In this document: one piece after another, positions 1 to 6,194 of the stretch
How positions within the stretch are numbered: the first letter of the stretch is position 1
Layout of the letters: each line of letters begins with the position of its first letter
Source of the DNA: an uncultured Bacteroidales bacterium
Lineage (GTDB): Bacteria; Bacteroidota; Bacteroidia; Bacteroidales; P3
Length of the DNA: 64,000 nt
Direction of reading: 5' to 3'
Assembly: GCA_900317285.1 (NCBI GenBank)
Contig: ONGA01000001.1
Span: forward strand, 1 to 64,000
Notes under the pieces: model-generated
The model's input: only the letters and a program-made list of their open reading frames with translations
Databases searched by the model: none
Told to the model about the DNA's origin: nothing
Made by a program: the position numbers and the translations under genes

Positions 1-435
1 GAGCACAACAGCACCTATGCCATCTTCCGCCAGCTCAACAAAGACTGCTTCACCCCCGACGGCGAGATTAACCTCCCGCGTGTCATCGTCAGTCGCGGTT
101 CGGTGGAGCTGGTGGAAATCACTTCGGCCGGCATCGACAAAGGCATCCTCACCGTCACCTTCGACAACCATATTTATGGCGGCAAAGGCTCTGACGAGTT
201 CTTCCTCTTCGTCTACAGTCCCGCCCTTTGCACCGGTCGCCTCGCCACCCCCGTCCCACGCTCCTCCGGCCTCGTCACCGCCGTCCTCCCTCCAGAATGG
301 CTCCACCCTGCAGAACCCACCCAAGCATTCCCACAATCGGACAATCAATCACTCCACCTCTACGCCTTCCTCCGCTCCACCCGTGGCCGCACCTCCGACA
401 CCATCCACCTCTCCCTGCCTGTCTTCCCTTCATAA
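1..435 (+). CDS. DUF6266-like protein, C-terminal part (5' end outside window)
   Basis: The first reading frame is open from base 1 to the stop at 433-435 and encodes about 144 residues; the true start lies upstream of the window. The C-terminal part has the look of the Bacteroidetes DUF6266 family: a stretch around FFLFVYSPALCTGRL, a TPVPRSSG segment, a proline/tryptophan-rich PPEWLH and a final HLYAFLRSTRGRTSDT followed by a short beta strand. DUF6266 proteins are of unknown function and are scattered in accessory regions of Bacteroidales genomes. No catalytic motif is visible. The family assignment is from recall of the pattern and should be treated as tentative; that it is a real coding tail is much more certain. 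Confidence 0.6.
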   Translation, partial: EHNSTYAIFRQLNKDCFTPDGEINLPRVIVSRGSVELVEITSAGIDKGILTVTFDNHIYGGKGSDEFFLFVYSPALCTGRLATPVPRSSGLVTAVLPPEWLHPAEPTQAFPQSDNQSLHLYAFLRSTRGRTSDTIHLSLPVFPS

Positions 436-441
436 TAATGG

Positions 442-473
442 TTGTTTCTAAAGTGGACATAACCACATATTTG
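442..473 (+). promoter_or_regulatory. candidate promoter for the DUF5131 gene
   Basis: TTG at 442-444 and CATATTTG at 466-473, 21 nt apart, resemble the Bacteroidetes -33/-7 elements with one mismatch in the -7 box. It lies about 100 nt before the start at 575. Weak evidence. Confidence 0.25.
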
Positions 474-574
474 TAACATTTTCCAATAATCCCATACTAT
501 AAACATATGAGGAAAGAGAATGTTCGGGCAATAAAACCGGCAGTAATCCGTTAACCAAATGATTATGAGTTGTT

Positions 575-1318
575 ATGGCAACCAAGACCACCAAAATAGA
601 ATGGACTGACAAGACGTGGAACCCCATCACGGGTTGCACCAAGAAATCTGCCGGTTGTGCGCATTGCTATGCCGAGGTAATGGCGCGACGGCTGAAAGCC
701 ATGGGGTTAGAGAAATACCGCAACGGTTTCGGTCTGACGCTGCATGAGGATGACTTGGAGGAACCTATGCAATGGCGCAAGCCACATAACATCTTTGCCT
801 GCTCAATGAGCGACATCTTCCACGAGGAAGTCCCCTTTGAGTTCGTTGACCGTATCATGCGCACCATCACCCTGACCCCCCAGCACCGCTACCAGATACT
901 CACCAAACGTGCCGAACGAATGGCAGAGTATTTCTCCACAAGGCTGATTCCTCGCAATGTTTGGTTGGGCGTAACGGTTGAATGCGAAGTTTCCAAGACG
1001 CGAATTGACTATCTCAGAAAGCTGAATGCCGGCATCAAATTCCTCTCGTGCGAGCCGCTGATAGAGGACTTGGGCGATATGAACCTCGACGGTATCGACT
1101 GGGTCATCGTCGGAGGCGAGAGCGGCCCTCAGGCGCGTACCATGATGCCGGAATGGGTCATCAACATCAAGCGCCAGGTCGAGCAACAAGGTGCCGCTTT
1201 CTTCTTTAAGCAATGGGGCACTTGGGGCAGCGATGGCGTAAAGCGCAACAAACACGCTAATGGCAAACTCCTCTTTGGCGAAGTCATCCAGCAGATGCCG
1301 GAAAAGGTAGCCGTTTGA
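575..1318 (+). CDS. Gp37/Gp68 family protein (DUF5131)
   Basis: The 247-residue protein opens with the hallmark of the phage Gp37/Gp68 (DUF5131) family: IEWTDKTWNPITGC, then Cys21, Cys28 and Cys31 (C-x6-C-x2-C) in TGCTKKSAGCAHCYAE. The rest follows the family: MSDIFHEEVP, an ILTKRAERM segment, NVWLGVTVE, FLSCEPLIEDLG, WVIVGGESGP and a C-terminal FFFKQWG. The cysteine cluster resembles a radical-SAM iron-sulfur site, but the spacing is not the canonical CxxxCxxC and the substrate is unknown. Length is normal for the family. Such genes are common in phages and mobile islands, which fits its position beside RhuM and the defence operon. It is monocistronic: a 32-bp perfect palindrome with a T-run follows the stop. 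Confidence 0.85.
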   Translation: MATKTTKIEWTDKTWNPITGCTKKSAGCAHCYAEVMARRLKAMGLEKYRNGFGLTLHEDDLEEPMQWRKPHNIFACSMSDIFHEEVPFEFVDRIMRTITLTPQHRYQILTKRAERMAEYFSTRLIPRNVWLGVTVECEVSKTRIDYLRKLNAGIKFLSCEPLIEDLGDMNLDGIDWVIVGGESGPQARTMMPEWVINIKRQVEQQGAAFFFKQWGTWGSDGVKRNKHANGKLLFGEVIQQMPEKVAV

Positions 1319-1347
1319 GTAGTATACAGGTTATGTAATCACACATC

Positions 1348-1379
1348 TGACCATTTTCGTGAATTCACGAAAATGGTCA
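1348..1379. terminator. 32-bp perfect palindrome, probable terminator between convergent genes
   Basis: The two 16-nt halves, TGACCATTTTCGTGAA and its exact reverse complement, form an uninterrupted palindrome followed on the plus strand by TTTCTTTAT. It lies 30 nt after the DUF5131 stop and overlaps the stop codon of the small minus-strand gene, so it can terminate at least the plus-strand transcript. The EcoRI-like centre and absence of a loop would also suit a dimeric protein-binding site. Confidence 0.6.
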
Positions 1380-1655
1380 TTTCTTTATATCTCCAACCGT
1401 ATTTTTCATCAAAGTCAATATCCTCCGTCTCGCACGTTGATACGAGGCGGCCTCTTTCAGTATCATGGTGGCTTGAAGATATACCTTTCGGGGTATCGGC
1501 ACGAACCCATCAAAGCCGCCATCAGTTGCCATCATCGGGAACACCGAAGGGTACACCCTGTCTGTCGCCATCACGTGCCAGCGGACTTTATACACCTCTC
1601 TGCAGTCGTCAACGGTTTGAACATCATCGAGAACCTCCAGTAAGATTGGTGCCAT
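1377..1655 (-). CDS. small hypothetical protein, 92 aa
   Basis: I do not recognise this protein. Reading from ATG at 1655 gives MAPILLEVLDDVQTVDDCRE at the start and a basic end around YQRARRRILTLMKN. The composition is that of a real soluble protein (acidic start, mixed core, basic C-terminus), unlike the cysteine/proline-rich translation further upstream, which runs through an 11-bp repeat array. The start is chosen because a promoter-like pair (TTG at 1705-1703, TATTTTTG at 1683-1676, spacer 19) sits just before it. The gene is convergent with the DUF5131 gene and its stop lies inside the shared palindrome. The frame is open further upstream, to 1898. It could still be a chance frame; protein-level conservation would decide. 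Confidence 0.45.
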   Translation of the reverse strand: MAPILLEVLDDVQTVDDCREVYKVRWHVMATDRVYPSVFPMMATDGGFDGFVPIPRKVYLQATMILKEAASYQRARRRILTLMKNTVGDIKK

Positions 1656-1675
1656 ACGTCGTTCTTTCCTCCTCT

Positions 1676-1705
1676 CAAAAATATGCACGACCGCCATTAC
1701 GGCAA
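1676..1705 (-). promoter_or_regulatory. promoter for the small minus-strand gene
   Basis: On the minus strand TTG (1705-1703), 19 nt, then TATTTTTG (1683-1676) matches the Bacteroidetes sigma-ABfr consensus; the ATG at 1655 follows 20 nt later. Confidence 0.45.
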
Positions 1706-1800
1706 CATAAATGGTTGTGAACTTGAGGCTCTGCCGTAATCCTGGAGTAAGCCAGCAGTAATCCCGCTTAGGGGGGCGGCATACCCTTGCATCGGAGATG

Positions 1801-1866
1801 GCAAGCATTTGGCAAGTACCAGGCAAGCATCTCGCAAGCATTTCGCAAGCATTTCGCAAGCCCGTG
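1801..1866. repeat. 11-bp tandem array, unit GCAAGCATTTC
   Basis: Six successive 11-nt units begin with GCAAG at 1801, 1812, 1823, 1834, 1845 and 1856; units four and five are identical and the others differ at one to several positions. Looser copies continue to about 1895 in inverted sense (CTTGCC). Apart from this array, the array at 2061 and the rhuM promoter, I see no convincing gene in the 1656-2267 gap. Confidence 0.8.
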
Positions 1867-2060
1867 AGCTTGCCATATCCTTGCCTACACCTTGCCAATG
1901 GTATGCGAAATTGGGCACAAGTGCGGCAGAAGGGTAGGGCAATCCCCAGCCCTATCAGGGCGCCAAACCTTAGCCGTGGGTGTCAGCCCGCGGTATATGT
2001 GCCCCCTTCCTATACCCACCTTCTCGTGCTGGGTATTTCCCTTATTCCACCACGACTCTT

Positions 2061-2107
2061 CCTTTGGTGTTCCTTTGGCCCTCCTTTGGTCCTCCTTGGG
2101 TGTCCTT
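2061..2107. repeat. 11-bp tandem array, unit CCTTTGGTCCT
   Basis: Units CCTTTGGTGTT, CCTTTGGCCCT, CCTTTGGTCCT and CCTTGGGTGT begin at 2061, 2072, 2083 and 2094, then CCTT. The 11-nt phase is exact although the sequence varies. It has the same period as the arrays at 1801, 20353, 37201 and 59714. Confidence 0.75.
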
Positions 2108-2174
2108 ATCATAGGTAAACTGAATGATTCTGGGTGGATCATCACGCTATACTTGTCATGTCGACAAAAATTAA

Positions 2175-2206
2175 TTTGTTTATGTCGTGGAAAAAGCGTA
2201 ATTTTG
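2175..2206 (+). promoter_or_regulatory. promoter of the RhuM-family gene
   Basis: TTTG at 2175-2178, 20 nt spacer, TAATTTTG at 2199-2206: an exact Bacteroidetes-type promoter, about 60 nt before the ATG at 2268. Confidence 0.7.
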
Positions 2207-2218
2207 CAACGCAAAATT
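2202..2218. promoter_or_regulatory. operator-like inverted repeat over the rhuM -7 box
   Basis: ATTTTGC-AAC-GCAAAAT is a perfect 7+3+7 dyad that begins inside the -7 box and covers the expected transcription start. The position is ideal for repression; RhuM-family proteins themselves carry an N-terminal DNA-binding-like region, so autoregulation is possible. Confidence 0.45.
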
Positions 2219-2267
2219 AGCAAGTAATACTGGCACGAACAACTAATAAAAACGCAGATAGACAGCC

Positions 2268-3272
2268 ATGAGCAACGAGATACAATTCATACTCTACCAG
2301 CTGCCCGACGAGGAGGGCAAGGTGCAGGTGGTTATCAAAGACGAAACCATCTGGGCCACACAGAAAGCGATGGCGCAGCTGTTTGATGTGAACATTCCTG
2401 CCATTAGTAAGCACCTAAAAAACATCTTTGATGAAGGAGAACTAAAGCCTGATGCAACTGTTTCCAAAATGGAAATAGTTCAGATGGAGGGAGAGAGGGA
2501 GGTGGAAAGAGGAACAAGTTTCTATTCTCTCGATGCTATCATCGCCGTAGGCTATCGTGTTTCTTCTGCTCGTGCCACCAAGTTCCGTCAATGGGCGACA
2601 TCTGTACTCAAGGAGTTCATCAAGAAAGGTTTTGTGCTGGACGAGGAACGTCTGAAACAGGGCAATGAGGTATTTGGCAAGGACTATTTCCGTGAGCTAT
2701 TGGAGAAGGTGCGCAGCATCCGTGCCAGCGAGCGCCGCATCTGGCAACAGATCACCGACATCTATGCGGAGTGTTCGTTCGACTACGACCGCAATTCGCC
2801 CACCACACGCGAGTTCTACCAGATGGTGCAGAACCGTTTCCACTACGCCATCACAGGTCAGACTGCTCCTGAGATTATCTATACCCGTGCCGACCACACC
2901 AAAGACCACATGGGCTTGCAGACGTGGAAGAATGCGCCCGATGGCCGTGTGCTGCTCAGCGACACCAAGGTGGCCAAAAACTACCTGCCCGAAGTCGAGA
3001 TACGCCACTTGGAGCGTGCCGTATCCGGCTATTTTGATTATATCGAGGACCTGATAGAGCGTGAGAATGCCTTCAATATGGAGCAGTTCGCAGCCTCTGT
3101 CAACGAATTTCTGACCTTCCGTCGCTATGCCCTGTTGCCCGACAAGGGTAAGATTACTCGCGAGATGGCCGACAAGAAGGCCGAGGAAGAGTACAAACTC
3201 TTCAACCCCACTCAGCAGATCGACTCCGACTTTGACAAAGAGGTGAGAGGTCTGTTAGATGGAAGGGAGTAG
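2268..3272 (+). CDS. RhuM-family virulence/accessory protein
   Basis: The 334-residue protein has the full RhuM family pattern. An N-terminal wHTH-like part contains the signature IWATQKAMAQLFDVNIPAIS (about residues 28-47), followed by KHLKNIFDEGEL, FYSLDAIIAVGYRVSS and ATKFRQWATSVLKEF. The longer C-terminal part contains DYFRELLEKVRSIRASERR and the conserved DYDRNSPTTREFYQMVQN. RhuM was named in Salmonella pathogenicity island 3; its biochemical role is not established, but the family is common in mobile and defence islands of Bacteroidetes. The N-terminus resembles the Bro-N/KilA-N type of DNA-binding modules of phages. It has its own strong promoter and an operator-like dyad, and lies 149 nt upstream of the methyltransferase operon, making a regulatory or protective role toward that operon conceivable but unproven. 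Confidence 0.88.
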   Translation: MSNEIQFILYQLPDEEGKVQVVIKDETIWATQKAMAQLFDVNIPAISKHLKNIFDEGELKPDATVSKMEIVQMEGEREVERGTSFYSLDAIIAVGYRVSSARATKFRQWATSVLKEFIKKGFVLDEERLKQGNEVFGKDYFRELLEKVRSIRASERRIWQQITDIYAECSFDYDRNSPTTREFYQMVQNRFHYAITGQTAPEIIYTRADHTKDHMGLQTWKNAPDGRVLLSDTKVAKNYLPEVEIRHLERAVSGYFDYIEDLIERENAFNMEQFAASVNEFLTFRRYALLPDKGKITREMADKKAEEEYKLFNPTQQIDSDFDKEVRGLLDGRE

Positions 3273-3342
3273 CATAATAGGGTACCAATATTTGACAATC
3301 CATAAAAGACCAGAAAACGTTATGCGGAGACAACAGACACAT

Positions 3343-3403
3343 AGGCAACGCGAAAATGCAGCGATAGGTATTGGTCTACCTTTGGACGCTGCATGTGTTG
3401 CCT
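3343..3403. promoter_or_regulatory. nested inverted repeat upstream of the restriction operon
   Basis: Three pairs of arms nest around one centre: AGGCAAC (3343-3349) with GTTGCCT (3397-3403), TGCAGCG (3357-3363) with CGCTGCA (3387-3393), and AGGTA (3366-3370) with TACCT (3377-3381). The structure ends 18 nt before the methyltransferase ATG. A promoter-like pair, TTTG at 3381-3384 and TTATTTTG at 3403-3410 (spacer 18, one mismatch), overlaps its right arm. It may be an operator, an attenuator or a terminator for rhuM; no T-run follows the arms directly, which favours a regulatory role. Confidence 0.55.
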
Positions 3404-3421
3404 TATTTTGAATAATAGATA

Positions 3422-4714
3422 ATGGGGAAAAAGAAGAAATATACATTCATAGATTTATTTGCTGGAGCTGGTGGCCTTTCTGAAGGTTTTGTTAGAGCGG
3501 GATTTACACCAATCGCTCATATTGAAATGGATAAATATGCTTGTGACACATTAAGGACACGAGCTGCATATCACTATCTTTTGGAGAAGAAAGAGCTGGG
3601 TATTTATAAGAAATATCTCTCAGAGAAAAAAGAAGGTGAAAATGGTGAAAAGTTATGGAATAAAGTCCCCGCTACCGTTACGGACAGTGTTATCCACGAA
3701 ACAATAAGTTCATCGACTATTGAGCGCATTTTCCAGAAGATTGATTCTTTGAAAGGAAAAGATTCTATTGACTTAATCATTGGGGGGCCTCCTTGTCAGG
3801 CTTATTCTATTGTAGGTCGTTCAAGAATGGGAAAATCCGTAGAAGAAGATCCAAGGAATGAGTTATACAAGTTCTATGTAAAATTCCTTGAGAGATACAC
3901 TCCGAAGATGTTTGTTTTCGAAAATGTTTTGGGATTAAAGACGGCCAAAAATGGAGAACCGCTAAAAGATTTGGAACAATTGGTTCATAGCATTGGTTAT
4001 GACATGCAAATGCAAATACAGAATGCTTCGGAACTTGGTGTTTTACAGAGACGTCAGAGGCTGATTATTGTTGGTTGGAAAAGAGATGACGTAAATGCAA
4101 AGGGGGAAAAATATTGCTATCCGCAATTAGAAAAAGAAAAAAAAGGCTATGCAGTATTGAAAGACCTTTTTTCTGATCTTCCCCAACGTAAAGCAGGTGA
4201 AGGGAAACTGACGGAAATAGTTTCTTATACGATGCCACTGACGGAAATGCGTTATCTTAAAGAATCGGGCATCCGAAATGATCTTTTTGAGTTCACGACG
4301 CAACATGTAGCGCGACCTCACAATGTGAACGACAGGGAGATATATTGCTTAGCTATACGGCAATGGTATGATAAAAACAAACAATTAGATTATTCCAAAA
4401 TACCGTCACATTTACAGACCCACAACAATAAAAAATCATTCTTAGACCGATACTCCGTGGTTAATCCTGATGGTTGCAGTCATACAGTTGTGGCACATCT
4501 CTCAAAAGACGGTCATTACTATATTTATCCCACTCCTAATCCTACTGTGGAAACAGCTCGATCAATAACAGTGAGAGAAGCTGCAAGACTACAATCTTTC
4601 CCCGATGATTACTTTTTTGAGGGGAGTAGAGGTGCTGCTTTTAAGCAAATTGGAAATGCGGTCCCCGTGGTGTTAGCATATAAAATAGCAAAAGAATTAA
4701 AGAAGCAATTATAG
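3422..4714 (+). CDS. DNA (cytosine-5) methyltransferase
   Basis: The 430-residue protein is a type II C5-cytosine methyltransferase. Motif I is FIDLFAGAGGLSEGF (residues 9-23, AdoMet binding). Motif IV, IIGGPPCQAYS, carries the nucleophilic Cys near residue 124. Motif VI is FENVLG (about 163), motif VIII is LQRRQRL (about 208). The target-recognition region lies between roughly 225 and 370, and motifs IX/X read REAARLQSFPDDY and QIGNAVPVVLAYKIAKEL. It is the first gene of a seven-gene operon; the next start is 4 nt after its stop. Expected role: modification of host DNA to protect it from the nucleases encoded downstream. The recognition sequence cannot be read from the protein. The gene is AT-rich compared with flanking chromosomal genes, suggesting transfer. 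Confidence 0.95.
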   Translation: MGKKKKYTFIDLFAGAGGLSEGFVRAGFTPIAHIEMDKYACDTLRTRAAYHYLLEKKELGIYKKYLSEKKEGENGEKLWNKVPATVTDSVIHETISSSTIERIFQKIDSLKGKDSIDLIIGGPPCQAYSIVGRSRMGKSVEEDPRNELYKFYVKFLERYTPKMFVFENVLGLKTAKNGEPLKDLEQLVHSIGYDMQMQIQNASELGVLQRRQRLIIVGWKRDDVNAKGEKYCYPQLEKEKKGYAVLKDLFSDLPQRKAGEGKLTEIVSYTMPLTEMRYLKESGIRNDLFEFTTQHVARPHNVNDREIYCLAIRQWYDKNKQLDYSKIPSHLQTHNNKKSFLDRYSVVNPDGCSHTVVAHLSKDGHYYIYPTPNPTVETARSITVREAARLQSFPDDYFFEGSRGAAFKQIGNAVPVVLAYKIAKELKKQL

Positions 4715-4718
4715 GCCT

Positions 4719-6194
4719 ATGGATTACTCACGACTCCCTAAGACAGAAGCTGTTCCTGAAGCTTCATCAATGATAGAAACCTTCAGAGCAATAGGCTATA
4801 ACCTTGAAACAGCAGTAGCAGATATAATAGACAATTCAATATCTGCAGGAGCGAAGAATGTCTATATTGACAGGATTTGGGATGGAAGTAATACTGTCAT
4901 CACTATTAAGGATGATGGGTGCGGAATGAACAGCGATGAAATCGTTGAGGCTATGCGCCCTGGTTCACAGAATCCATTAGAGACACGCGCAACAAGTGAC
5001 TTGGGAAGATTTGGATTAGGGATGAAAACAGCATCTTTTTCTCAATGTCGAAAGTTGACCGTTATCAGTAAGAAGACTGGTTATCATTCTGCTTATTGGA
5101 CTTGGGATTTAGACTATGTGGCAATGACACATAAATGGGAATTAATAAGATGGTCGCCAGAAGCCTATGTTGATGCTGTTAACAATCAATGCTCAGGAAC
5201 AATGATTGTTTGGACGGACTTAGACAGGATTATTCCAATTTCAACTTCGGCAAATGATATTGGAGCAAAACAAAAGTTCTCTGATGCATGGGCAAGAGTT
5301 AAGTCGCATATAGCGATGACATTCCATCGCTTTATTGAAAGTGGTGAGATCACAATATATTGGGGCGAAAACAAAATTGACGCATGGAATCCATTTTGTC
5401 TAACTGAAAAGAAGACTCAGATTTTTCCCACAGAATCTTTGTATTTTGGTTTTCAAAAGGCTGAGGTAAAAGGTTATGTTCTACCACACAAGAATAATTT
5501 TAGTTCAGAGGAGAACTATAGAAAAGCAGAAGGGATGAACGGTTATCCAGCGGCCCAAGGTTTCTATATTTATCGCGGTAAGAGACTGTTGCTAGCTGGT
5601 AGTTGGCTTAATTTGTTTAGGAAAGAAGACCATTATAAACTTGTTCGTATCAGTATTGATTTGCCTAACACATTAGACTCTGAATGGCAGATTGATATCA
5701 AGAAATCTACAGCGACACCTCCTCTTTCTTGTCGCGAGCAACTTCGCTCCTATGCTCTTGATGTTCGAAATAAAGGAATGGAAGTTTATAGGCATCGAGG
5801 TAAGATATTGAAGAAAAAAGCTGGCGAAAATTTTCAGCCACTATGGCTTGAAAAGAAAAAGGGAAACAAATGGTCTTTTATTGTTAATAGAGATAACCAG
5901 TTAATAAAGAATCTCCAAGAAGATGCAAAAACGAATCCAGTTCCTGCAATTAACAAGTTGCTCCGAATTATAGAAGAGTCCATACCTACACCGACTATTT
6001 ACGTAAAGCAATCCAGTGAAGAAGAATTGCAGAAAGAACCATTCTCGGATATGGATATATCTCTCATTAAAGAAATGTTATGCCAGATGTATGAAAAACA
6101 AACATTATCCGGCCTTACATCAGAACAGGCGAAAGCCATTCTTAAGACTATTGAGCCATTTAACAATTACGAAGAACTAATCGAAGAACTATGA
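4719..6194 (+). CDS. GHKL (MutL/MORC-like) ATPase of restriction system
   Basis: This 491-residue protein has the GHKL ATPase fold. The N-box is ETAVADIIDNSISAGA (about residues 30-45), the G1 box is IKDDGCGM (about 62-69), and the G2 lid is GRFGLGMKTAS (about 97-107). An S5-like second half follows, with RGKRLLLAGSW and a conserved basic IDIKKSTATPP segment. GHKL ATPases of this kind, related to MutL and to eukaryotic MORC proteins, were described in multi-gene restriction-modification systems together with Z1, DUF4420 and AIPR proteins (Iyer, Abhiman and Aravind, 2008). ATP-driven dimer closure on DNA is the expected activity. It starts 4 nt after the methyltransferase and its last four bases overlap the next gene (ATGA), indicating translational coupling. 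Confidence 0.92.
   Translation: MDYSRLPKTEAVPEASSMIETFRAIGYNLETAVADIIDNSISAGAKNVYIDRIWDGSNTVITIKDDGCGMNSDEIVEAMRPGSQNPLETRATSDLGRFGLGMKTASFSQCRKLTVISKKTGYHSAYWTWDLDYVAMTHKWELIRWSPEAYVDAVNNQCSGTMIVWTDLDRIIPISTSANDIGAKQKFSDAWARVKSHIAMTFHRFIESGEITIYWGENKIDAWNPFCLTEKKTQIFPTESLYFGFQKAEVKGYVLPHKNNFSSEENYRKAEGMNGYPAAQGFYIYRGKRLLLAGSWLNLFRKEDHYKLVRISIDLPNTLDSEWQIDIKKSTATPPLSCREQLRSYALDVRNKGMEVYRHRGKILKKKAGENFQPLWLEKKKGNKWSFIVNRDNQLIKNLQEDAKTNPVPAINKLLRIIEESIPTPTIYVKQSSEEELQKEPFSDMDISLIKEMLCQMYEKQTLSGLTSEQAKAILKTIEPFNNYEELIEEL

Noticed and set aside
1885-2227. Overlapping frames of about 111 codons on both strands
   Set aside because: They run through the 11-bp array and the rhuM promoter, and neither translation resembles a protein family.
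1-3272. Prophage remnant
   Set aside because: DUF6266, DUF5131 and RhuM genes occur in mobile DNA, but there is no integrase, structural gene or attachment site in view.
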